From an uncultured Kineothrix sp. (GTDB lineage Bacteria > Bacillota > Clostridia > Lachnospirales > Lachnospiraceae), in the NCBI GenBank assembly GCA_910588855.1, contig CAJUSR010000026.1, positions 1 through 54,519 on the forward strand: DNA of 54,519 nucleotides. The letters are read 5' to 3'. A model generated the notes under the pieces. That model saw only the letters and a program-made list of their open reading frames with translations, searched no databases and had not been told where the DNA came from. Made by a program: the position numbers and the translations under genes. Position 1 is the first letter of the stretch, and the number at the start of each line of letters is the position of its first letter. Of the stretch, positions 31,770 to 38,818 are shown piece by piece.

Positions 31770-32681
31770 ATGAGCAAAACTTTTGACGATTTAATTTCTA
31801 AGGTAAAAGAAATCCCCATGAAAAAGGTTTCCGTTGCCGTTGCGCAGGATTCCGCTGTTTTGGAGGCCGTAAGGGCTGCAAAGGACAGGCAGATTGCAGA
31901 TGCTATCTTAGTAGGGGATGAGTCCAAAATCAGGGCAATCGCAGCAGACATCCAGGTGGATATCAGCGACTTTGAAATCGTAAATGTAGAAGACGATATC
32001 GAAGCTTCTTTGGCGGCTGTCAAATTAGTGCATGAAGGCAAAGCGGATATGTACATGAAGGGGCTTATCGACACAAAACATTTCTTAAAAAGCGTCCTTG
32101 ACAAAGAAGTCGGGCTGCGTACAGGGAAACCGTTATCCCACGTTTGTGTTTTTGATATTGAAGGCATTGATCACCTTCTGTTTTTGACAGACGTAGCTTT
32201 TATCCCTTACCCAACTTTGGAAGACAAAGTGAACATTATCAGCAATACACTGGAAATTACAAAGGCATGCGGCATTGAATGCCCGAAAGTAGCTCCTCTT
32301 GCTGCTGTAGAAGTGGTAAATCCCAAGATGCCCGCTACTGTAGAAGCTGCGGAACTTACCCGGATGAACAAAGACGGGGAAATCACCGGATGCGTTGTTG
32401 ACGGTCCCCTCTCCCTTGACCTTGCCATTGATGCAGAAGCCGCAAAGCACAAGGGCGCTACCGGCCGACCGATTCAAGGCGATGCGGATATCCTTCTTTT
32501 CCCTGATATCCACGCAGGCAATTTGGTATACAAAGCTATCGTACATACGGCAAAATTGAAAAACGGCAATATTTTAACAGGTACAAAGGCACCGGTTATC
32601 TTAACTTCCCGTTCCGATTCTATGGAAGTAAAAGTAAATTCCCTTGCCCTTGGTGCGGTTGTTGCTGATTATTTAAAATAA
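31770..32681 (+). CDS. ptb: Phosphate butyryltransferase
   Basis: Ptb converts butyryl-CoA and phosphate to butyryl phosphate. The 303 residues belong to the phosphate acetyl/butyryltransferase fold, with KADMYMKGLIDTKHFLK, LTDVAFIPYPTLEDKVNII and DGPLSLDLAID typical of the butyryl branch; the adjacent butyrate kinase settles the specificity. A GAGGTG site precedes the ATG. It is 14 bp upstream of buk. Together with the operon at 43.5-49.8 kb this gives a full route from acetyl-CoA to butyrate with ATP gain. Confidence 0.94.
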   Translation: MSKTFDDLISKVKEIPMKKVSVAVAQDSAVLEAVRAAKDRQIADAILVGDESKIRAIAADIQVDISDFEIVNVEDDIEASLAAVKLVHEGKADMYMKGLIDTKHFLKSVLDKEVGLRTGKPLSHVCVFDIEGIDHLLFLTDVAFIPYPTLEDKVNIISNTLEITKACGIECPKVAPLAAVEVVNPKMPATVEAAELTRMNKDGEITGCVVDGPLSLDLAIDAEAAKHKGATGRPIQGDADILLFPDIHAGNLVYKAIVHTAKLKNGNILTGTKAPVILTSRSDSMEVKVNSLALGAVVADYLK

Positions 32682-32695
32682 AAAGGAGAATCGCT

Positions 32696-33763
32696 ATGGC
32701 AATCAAAAGTTTAATTATTAATCCCGGCTCCACATCCACCAAAATCGGTGTATTTGAAGACGAAACATTGTTATTTGAAGAAACTTTAAGGCACTCTACG
32801 GAAGAAATCGCGCAATATGCTTCTATCGTAGAGCAAAAAGATTTCAGGAAAAACATTATTCTGGATTTAATGAAAGAAAAAGATTTCGATATGAAATCTT
32901 TAGATGTAATTGTAGGGCGCGGCGGTATGTTGAAACCTATCCCCGGCGGTACCTATGCGGTTACCGATGATTTGCTGGAGGATTTGAAAGTAGGCGTACA
33001 GGGCCAGCATGCTTCCAACCTTGGCGGCATTCTTGCAAGGGAAATCGCTGATTCCATTGGGATTCCTTCTTATATTGTAGACCCGGTTGTTGTGGACGAA
33101 CTTATGCCCACCGCAAGGTATTCCGGTGTACCGGAACTGCCCCGCATCAGTATCTTCCATGCCCTCAACCAAAAAGCGGTAGCCAAACGTTATGCTAACG
33201 AAAAAGGGGTAGCTTATGATTCCCTGAACTTAATCGTTGTCCATATGGGCGGCGGTGTTTCCGTAGGCGCCCATGAAAAAGGCAAAGTCGTAGACGTATT
33301 CAACGCCCTTGACGGTGATGGGGCATTTTCCCCGGAAAGGGCTGGCGCAGTTCCTCCCGGAGCATTAATCAAAATGTGCTTCTCCGGTAAATATACCGAA
33401 AAAGAAGTTTATAAAAAACTGGTTGGCAACGGCGGCTTCAACGCATACCTGAATACCAACGACATGAGGGATGTGGACAAAATGGTGGACGAAGGAAACA
33501 AAGAAGCTGAGGAAATCCGCGAAGCATTTATCCTTCAGGTTGCCAAAGACATCGGCTCTATGGCATGTGTCCTGAAAGGCAAAGTAGACCAGATTATTAT
33601 GACCGGCGGCATCGCTTATGACAAAGCTGTGACGGATGGTTTGAAAGAAAAAGCCGGCTTCATCGCTCCTGTTACCGTATACCCCGGCGAAGATGAACTT
33701 CTCGCTCTGGCACAAGGCGCAATCCGAGTTATGACCGGAAAAGAAACGGCGATGGTTTATTAA
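32696..33763 (+). CDS. buk: Butyrate kinase
   Basis: Buk makes butyrate and ATP from butyryl phosphate and ADP. The 355-residue ASKHA-fold protein starts with LIINPGSTSTKIGVFE, and carries VHMGGGVSVGAHEKGKVVDV and GDGAFSPERAGAVPPGAL, all diagnostic. An AAGGAG site lies 7 bp before its ATG. No strong terminator follows; instead a relic of the palindromic element and an R1 repeat fill the space before the insertion sequence. Confidence 0.95.
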   Translation: MAIKSLIINPGSTSTKIGVFEDETLLFEETLRHSTEEIAQYASIVEQKDFRKNIILDLMKEKDFDMKSLDVIVGRGGMLKPIPGGTYAVTDDLLEDLKVGVQGQHASNLGGILAREIADSIGIPSYIVDPVVVDELMPTARYSGVPELPRISIFHALNQKAVAKRYANEKGVAYDSLNLIVVHMGGGVSVGAHEKGKVVDVFNALDGDGAFSPERAGAVPPGALIKMCFSGKYTEKEVYKKLVGNGGFNAYLNTNDMRDVDKMVDEGNKEAEEIREAFILQVAKDIGSMACVLKGKVDQIIMTGGIAYDKAVTDGLKEKAGFIAPVTVYPGEDELLALAQGAIRVMTGKETAMVY

Positions 33764-33777
33764 GCGTAAGTATATTC

Positions 33778-33822
33778 TATATGGTATGACCTTTTGATAC
33801 CCGAATCCTACAGGATTCTCCG
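33778..33822. repeat. Relic of the long palindromic element (right-arm end)
   Basis: TATATGGTATGACCTTTTGA then TACCCGAATCCTA matches the right-arm end of copies A and B. It runs into GAATCCTACAGGATTCTCCG, a shortened form of the terminator hairpin seen twice near 7.0-7.5 kb. Confidence 0.65.
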
Positions 33823-33864
33823 CTGGCGGCAACTTCTTCGCTGTGGCATAATTTTCTATTATAA

Positions 33865-33955
33865 TCGAGTAGAGAAGATTCATCTTCCCTTATTCGCTGT
33901 GTACCCCGTGCGCCGCATAATGGCATATTTACGCTGCACGGGCTGCATATAAAAA
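33865..33955. repeat. Dispersed repeat R1, copy between buk and the IS
   Basis: It starts TCGAGTAGAGAAGATTCATC, as at 48381, continues through CCGTGCGCCGCATAATGGCA and ends near CTGCACGGGCTGCATATAAA. It is about 90 bp long with an internal AGATTCATCT-type hairpin. Confidence 0.75.
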
Positions 33956-33998
33956 GGCGTCTTAAAGTTATTTCTGACTTTTAGGCGCTTTTTATTTA

Positions 33999-34872
33999 GG
34001 GTGTGTCTGAAAACTCATTCTTACTATACTATTTAGACAAAATGAAAATTGCTGCAACATAAATAAACGCCAGAAAAGAAGCGGCCAGTTTGTCATAGCG
34101 TGTGGCAACTCTCCGGAAATGTTTCAGTCGGTTAAAAAAACATTCTACTAAATGGCGTTCTTTATATATCCACCAGTCGCAATCCCAGGGATTTATTGTG
34201 TTTGCTTTTGGTGGGATTGTATACGTTGCGTTTCGACCTGTGATATATTCCCGTACCGCAGCAGTTCCATAAGCCTTATCTCCCAAAACGTTTGCTCCCT
34301 CCAGTTCCACATGAGAGAGAACATCGATGGCATAAACATTATCATTTACATTCCCTCCGGACAGCTGAAAGTAAACCGGATTCCCCAGACCATCTACAAC
34401 TGTATGGAGTTTTGTGGTGTTTCCTCCACGGCTTTTTCCAATGTGTTGGCTGGAATCATTATTCAGAGCCCTTTTTTTGCTCCGGTGCCATGCTGATGGG
34501 TTTTTATAATGGTAGAGTCAATGCTTAAATTTTCATAATCAGCATCTGCGCTTAAAGCCTGGAACAGAGTGAGCAGGGTACCATCATCTCTCCATTTGCA
34601 AAAACGGCTGTATACGGTTTTCCAGGAACCATAACGTTCAGGAAGGTCTCTCCATGCGGCACCGCTTCTGGCAATCCAGAGGATGGCGTTAAACATGAGA
34701 CGGTTATCTTTGGGCGGGCGTCCTGTTTTGGGGACTGGAAACAGAGAACAGATCTGCTCCCATTGTTCATCAGTCATTTCGTAGCGTTTTATTGACATTT
34801 ATGTATCCTCCTGTTTTAACTATTTTATAAAAGCAGGAGCGATTGTGCAATATTTAGTTTTCAGACACACCC
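33999..34872 (-). mobile_element. IS5-family (IS427-like) insertion sequence, complete
   Basis: The 874-bp element has perfect terminal inverted repeats of at least 17 bp (GGGTGTGTCTGAAAACT). It is flanked by TA on both sides (33997-33998 and 34873-34874), the short target duplication expected for this group. The transposase is in two frames joined by an A7 slippery run. The element lies between the buk region and nhaC, about 100 bp upstream of nhaC, and appears intact. Confidence 0.93.
34029..34798 (-). CDS. IS5-family DDE transposase made by -1 frameshift
   Basis: OrfA (34463-34798) begins MSIKRYEMTDEQWEQI, the usual DUF4096-type N-terminus, and holds the first catalytic Asp in LSIDSTIIK. 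It runs into a stop just after a run of seven A followed by GGG. A -1 shift there continues as RALNNDSSQHIGKSRGG, then TKLHTVVDG, the second Asp in LGDKAYG and the Glu in HLVECFFNRLKHFRR, to the stop at 34029. All three DDE residues are therefore present and no other lesion is seen. Programmed frameshifting on such A runs is usual in the IS427 group, so this need not be a pseudogene. Confidence 0.9.
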
Positions 34873-34975
34873 TAGGAAATTTTTAAATAAAACCCTTCTT
34901 TTTTATAACGTTTAGTGCTAAAATTCATTTATATTTATACAAAATCAATACATATTATTTTAAGAAACGGGGTAA

Positions 34976-36598
34976 ATGGAAATGAAAATGCAAAAGAAAA
35001 AGCTGTTTGGCGGGGCTGGCGTCCTGCTGCTATGTATGGCATTGCTTCCTCTCACCGCATTTGCGGCGGAAGCAGAGGCGGAATATACGCCTTCTATGTA
35101 TGCCACTTTTTGGGCGCTTGTTCCGCCCATTGTCGCTATCGCACTTGCTTTAATCACGAAAGAGGTTTACAGCTCCCTTTTTATCGGTATTCTGGTAGGC
35201 GGGCTATTTTATTCCGGCTTCTCTTTCGAGACTACTCTTACACACATTTTTAACGACGGCTTTGTTGCAGTCCTGTCTGACAGCTACAACGTGGGGATTC
35301 TTATCTTCCTGGTCATATTGGGAGCTATGGTAAGCCTAATGAACCGGGCAGGAGGCTCTGCTGCTTTCGGACATTTTGCAAAAGAAAAAATCAAATCCCG
35401 TGCAGGGGCGCAGCTTGCTACCATTGCCCTTGGCGTCCTGATTTTTATTGATGACTATTTTAACTGCCTTACCGTAGGCAGCGTTATGAAACCGGTTACG
35501 GACGAGCATAAAGTATCGCGGGCAAAGCTGGCTTACCTAATTGATGCTACCGCCGCTCCGGTCTGCATTATCGCCCCCATTTCTTCTTGGGCTGCTGCCG
35601 TATCCGGGTTTGTGGAAGGGGAAGACGGCTTTTCTATTTTTATCCGCGCCATCCCTTACAACTTTTATGCTATCCTGACAATTGTAATGATGGTATCCCT
35701 CGTCCTTATGAATGTGGACTTTGGCCCTATGAAGCTCCACGAAGCCAACGCCCGGAAAGGGGATTTATTCTCCATGAAAGAAAAGAACACCGGGAAAGAA
35801 CAAATACCGTTTAACCCAAAGGGCAAAGTCATCGACCTCTTAATCCCTATTATCACCTTAATTATCTTCTGTGTCATCGGCATGATTTATACCGGCGGGT
35901 TCTTTGAAGGGGCCGGGTTTGTAGAAGCATTCTCCAATTCCGATGCTTCGGTTGGCCTTGCTTTAGGCAGTATCTGTGCCTTAATTGTCACAGTGATTAT
36001 CTATCTTATACGGAGAGTTTTAAGTTTTAAAGAATGTATGGACTGTCTCCCCGAGGGTTTCAAAGCAATGGTACCCGCTATCTTAATCCTTACTTTCGCC
36101 TGGACATTAAAAGCCATGACGGACAGTTTAGGGGCTGCTACTTTCGTTGCGGAAATGATGAAGCAAAGTGCCGGTTCGCTGATGAACTTCCTTCCGGCTA
36201 TTATTTTCCTTGTAGGATGCTTCCTCGCTTTCTCTACGGGAACTTCCTGGGGAACTTTCGGTATTCTTATCCCCATCGTAGTGGCAGTATTTGCGGAATC
36301 CAACCCGCAGCTTATGATTATCTCCATATCGGCCTGCATGGCCGGAGCCGTATGCGGCGACCACTGCTCTCCTATTTCGGACACCACGATTATGGCATCC
36401 GCAGGCGCCCAATGCAACCATGTCAACCACGTATCCACACAGCTTCCTTATGCTCTGGTAGCAGCCGCGATTTCCTTTATCACTTACATTGTGGCAGGAT
36501 TTTCCCAAAGTGCATGGATTTCCTTACCCACAGGGATTATCCTTATGCTACTGACCTTATATGTGGTGAAATGCATAAGCAGCGAAAAAAGAAGATGA
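34976..36598 (+). CDS. NhaC family Na+/H+ antiporter
   Basis: The 540-residue membrane protein has an N-terminal signal-like segment (about 8-30, ending TAFAAEAEAE) and about eleven hydrophobic segments. The conserved ATAAPVCIIAPISSW and GDHCSPISDTTIMASAGAQC stretches are typical of NhaC antiporters, some of which are antiporters for organic acids or amino acids. Three ATGs lie within 12 bp and the ribosome-binding site (CGGGG) does not choose between them. The insertion sequence lies just upstream; the remaining 100 bp is AT-rich and may hold the promoter. The exact substrate is uncertain. Confidence 0.88.
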   Translation: MEMKMQKKKLFGGAGVLLLCMALLPLTAFAAEAEAEYTPSMYATFWALVPPIVAIALALITKEVYSSLFIGILVGGLFYSGFSFETTLTHIFNDGFVAVLSDSYNVGILIFLVILGAMVSLMNRAGGSAAFGHFAKEKIKSRAGAQLATIALGVLIFIDDYFNCLTVGSVMKPVTDEHKVSRAKLAYLIDATAAPVCIIAPISSWAAAVSGFVEGEDGFSIFIRAIPYNFYAILTIVMMVSLVLMNVDFGPMKLHEANARKGDLFSMKEKNTGKEQIPFNPKGKVIDLLIPIITLIIFCVIGMIYTGGFFEGAGFVEAFSNSDASVGLALGSICALIVTVIIYLIRRVLSFKECMDCLPEGFKAMVPAILILTFAWTLKAMTDSLGAATFVAEMMKQSAGSLMNFLPAIIFLVGCFLAFSTGTSWGTFGILIPIVVAVFAESNPQLMIISISACMAGAVCGDHCSPISDTTIMASAGAQCNHVNHVSTQLPYALVAAAISFITYIVAGFSQSAWISLPTGIILMLLTLYVVKCISSEKRR

Positions 36599-36689
36599 GA
36601 TAATGGGATTTAAAATTGAAAATTGAAAATTTTCAACTCTAAGTTTGTGTCCGCGCAACATCCGCAAACTTATATGCCAAATCAAAGAC

Positions 36690-36841
36690 CCCGCTGCAAG
36701 CAACGGGGTATCAAACTTGCAGCGCTGCAGAGCAGCGGGGTATTTGACCCTCGCGGCAGTCGCCAAATGTCTGCAAGCAGCCACTTGGCTCGTTGCTCGC
36801 GGGAATAAAACAAATAAAATCGGCTTTGTGCAATAAAGCCG
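36690..36841. repeat. Intergenic repeat cluster between nhaC and the redox gene
   Basis: CAACGGGGTATCAAACTTGC and CAGCGGGGTATTTGACC are near-duplicates. CGCGGCAGTC and TTGCTCGCGGGAATAAA match the sequence at 7553-7580. The region ends with the hairpin CGGCTTT/AAAGCCG (36821-36841). Nothing coding is seen. Confidence 0.55.
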
Positions 36842-36861
36842 CGCAGAAATGGAGTTAAATT

Positions 36862-37266
36862 ATGACAAAAAAAGAACTGGCAATCGACAACCATAATAAA
36901 AAATACAATTGCGCCCAATCCGTGGCTTGCGCTTTCAGCGAGGAAGTGGGTGTAGACGAATCCATCCTGTTCAAAGCATGTGAAGGCTTCGGCCTTGGCA
37001 TGGGATGTATGGAATGCACCTGCGGCGCCCTTTCCGGCGCAATCACCCTGGCGGGATTCCAGAACAGCGACGGCAACATTGACGACCCTCAAACCAAAGC
37101 AGCTACCTACCGCCTTGCCTCCCAGCTCGTGCAACGTTTCAAAGAAAAAACAGGCTCTACTGTTTGCCGCGAATTGAAAGGCATTGATACCGGAACAATA
37201 CTCCACAGTTGCCCGGACTGCATCATGGATGGGGTAGAGACCGTTCAGGAGATTCTCGGGCTATAA
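36862..37266 (+). CDS. C_GCAxxG_C_C family redox protein
   Basis: The 134-residue protein matches the small C_GCAxxG_C_C family: YNCAQSVACAF at about 16-26, then FGLGMGCMECTCGALSGAITLAG at about 44-66 and the C-terminal CPDC. The conserved cysteines suggest a redox or metal role; the function is not established, and relatives are often fused or adjacent to redox enzymes. A GGAG site lies 7 bp before the ATG. It is a monocistronic unit with the terminator at 37381-37428, although a 110-bp AT-rich gap lies between. Confidence 0.88.
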   Translation: MTKKELAIDNHNKKYNCAQSVACAFSEEVGVDESILFKACEGFGLGMGCMECTCGALSGAITLAGFQNSDGNIDDPQTKAATYRLASQLVQRFKEKTGSTVCRELKGIDTGTILHSCPDCIMDGVETVQEILGL

Positions 37267-37380
37267 AAAAGTGTGGTGTAATTTCCTATATGGTAAAAAA
37301 TAACTTTTCTCTCTAATATCCTTGTAAAAAAACAGAGCATTGGATATTGGGCAGTTCACCATTAGAGTTATGTAATTTTT

Positions 37381-37428
37381 AAGGATTGGTTTCTGCACGC
37401 AGCAGGAACCAATCCTTTTCTTTTTTTC
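37381..37428 (+). terminator. Terminator downstream of the redox gene
   Basis: AAGGATTGGTT and AACCAATCCTT form a perfect outer stem with inner CTGC/GCAG pairing, followed by TTTCTTTTTTTC on the plus strand. It lies between this gene and the convergent mtnA. Confidence 0.9.
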
Positions 37429-37432
37429 TTCT

Positions 37433-38521
37433 TTATTTCTTACTCTTTTCCTTTTTTTTCTTTCTGAAAATCTCCTGGAAGGAAGTCTCAAAAGGCGCTT
37501 TTGCAATCCCATATTCCGTGACTATCGCTGTAATCAAATCATGGTCTGTCACATCGAATGCAGGATTATACACTTTTACCCCTTCCGGTGCCATCCGTTC
37601 TTTGTACCACATTTGCGTCACTTCTTCCGCCGGGCGCTCCTCAATTCGGATATGGCTGCCCGTCTCCGTATTCAAGTCTATAGTAGAAGTAGGGGCGCAT
37701 ACGTAAAATGGGATGTTGTAGCGTTTTGCTGCTACTGCAACCAAAGAAGTTCCTATTTTATTTGCCGTATCCCCATTAGCAGCCACCCTGTCGCAGCCTA
37801 CAAACACCGCATTTACCCAGCCGTTTTTCATCACCATAGCCGACATATTGTCGCAGATAAGCGTTACATCCACACCGGAAGCCAAAAGTTCATAGGCCGT
37901 CAGCCTCGCCCCCTGTAAAAGCGGTCTTGTTTCATCCGCAAAAACCCGGAAATGGTATCCTTTTTCCTGTCCAAGGTAAATAGGGGCCGTAGCCGTTCCA
38001 TATTTACTGGTGGCAAGCTGCCCGGCATTGCAATGGGTCAAGATGCCATCTCCTGGCTTTACCAGACTAAGCCCATATTCCCCAATGCTTTTGCATACCC
38101 ATATATCCTCTTCTTTGATGGCAACCGCTTCTGTTTTCAAAGCTTCCTTTATTTGCCCAACCCTTTTATCCTTATTTGCCAGACAAATCCCTTCCATCCG
38201 TTCCAATGCCCAAGACAAATTTACGGCAGTGGGTCTTGATGAATTTAGATAATCCTTCTGCTTCTTAAATTCTTTATAAAAATTATCATAGTCATCCGTT
38301 TTTATCTGCTTCGCCAGCAAATAAATGCCAAAGGCTGCCGTTACACCGATAGCAGGCGCACCGCGCACCTTTAAAAAATAAATAGCATCCCATATCTCCT
38401 GTGCCGTTTTCAGCCGGATAAGCTCTGTCTTTCCCGGCAAAAGAGTCTGGTCGATAATCACTATGCTGCCATCCTCATCATCCAATTCCACCGTTTCATA
38501 TTCCATAATGTTATCTTTCAT
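37433..38521 (-). CDS. mtnA: S-methyl-5-thioribose-1-phosphate isomerase
   Basis: MtnA isomerises methylthioribose 1-phosphate in methionine salvage. Starting from ATG 38521 (MKDNIMEYETV), the 362 residues have RGAPAIGVTAAFG near the N-terminus, the catalytic cysteine C164 in THCNAGQLA and the aspartate D244 in GCDRVAANGD. The longest frame begins at a TTG at 38569 without a suitable site. The C-terminus is a lysine-rich tail (FRKKKKEKSKK). No other salvage gene (mtnK, mtnN) is next to it, so it may also act on 5-deoxyribose 1-phosphate; that is inference. Confidence 0.93.
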   Translation of the reverse strand: MKDNIMEYETVELDDEDGSIVIIDQTLLPGKTELIRLKTAQEIWDAIYFLKVRGAPAIGVTAAFGIYLLAKQIKTDDYDNFYKEFKKQKDYLNSSRPTAVNLSWALERMEGICLANKDKRVGQIKEALKTEAVAIKEEDIWVCKSIGEYGLSLVKPGDGILTHCNAGQLATSKYGTATAPIYLGQEKGYHFRVFADETRPLLQGARLTAYELLASGVDVTLICDNMSAMVMKNGWVNAVFVGCDRVAANGDTANKIGTSLVAVAAKRYNIPFYVCAPTSTIDLNTETGSHIRIEERPAEEVTQMWYKERMAPEGVKVYNPAFDVTDHDLITAIVTEYGIAKAPFETSFQEIFRKKKKEKSKK

Positions 38522-38612
38522 CCCGTCTTTACCATCCTTTTTTCTTCTCCTACCGTTTGAGGCATACAATTATATCCTTCATATTTGGAGCATACAATTC
38601 TCTATCCGCTCT

Positions 38613-38798
38613 TTAAGTATCCCCTTTTATCCTTAATCCTCTTTGAGTCTCTTGGATTTCCTTGGCTTCCTTTGGCTCCACTTGGTTCCCTTTCATTCCC
38701 TTGGCTTCCTTTGGCTCCACTTGGTTTCCTTTCGTTCCCTTAGCTTCCTTCGGCTCCACTTGATTCTCTTTCATTCCCTTGGCTTCCTCTGGCTCCAC
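38613..38798 (-). CDS. Possible small repeat protein (13-residue repeats)
   Basis: A GTG at 38798 has AGAGGA 6 bp upstream and opens a 61-residue frame made of about four copies of NQVEPKEAKGMKG-like repeats, followed by KGDT. Repeats of 39 bp (multiple of three) keep the frame open. It begins 20 bp after the stop of the GGDEF-EAL gene on the same strand. It could be a genuine small charged protein or just an open repeat array; codon changes between units are few and do not decide it. Confidence 0.35.
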   Translation of the reverse strand: MEPEEAKGMKENQVEPKEAKGTKGNQVEPKEAKGMKGNQVEPKEAKEIQETQRGLRIKGDT

Positions 38799-38815
38799 TT
38801 GATTTCCTCTAATTT
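38660..38815. repeat. Four 39-bp tandem repeats
   Basis: Units start at 38660, 38699, 38738 and 38777, each of the form CCTTGGCTTCCTTTGGCTCC + ACTTGGTTTCCTTTCATTC, with two to seven differences between units. There are no spacers, so this is not a CRISPR array. Confidence 0.9.
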
Positions 38816-38818
38816 CGT

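Noticed and set aside
31770..32681. Phosphate acetyltransferase (pta)
   Set aside because: Length and the adjacent butyrate kinase favour phosphate butyryltransferase.
34463..34798. Separate short transposase gene and inactive remnant
   Set aside because: A7GGG slip site joins both frames and all DDE residues are present, so one frameshifted transposase is the better reading.
38660..38815. Possible CRISPR array from 39-bp units
   Set aside because: No spacers between units; it is a plain tandem repeat.
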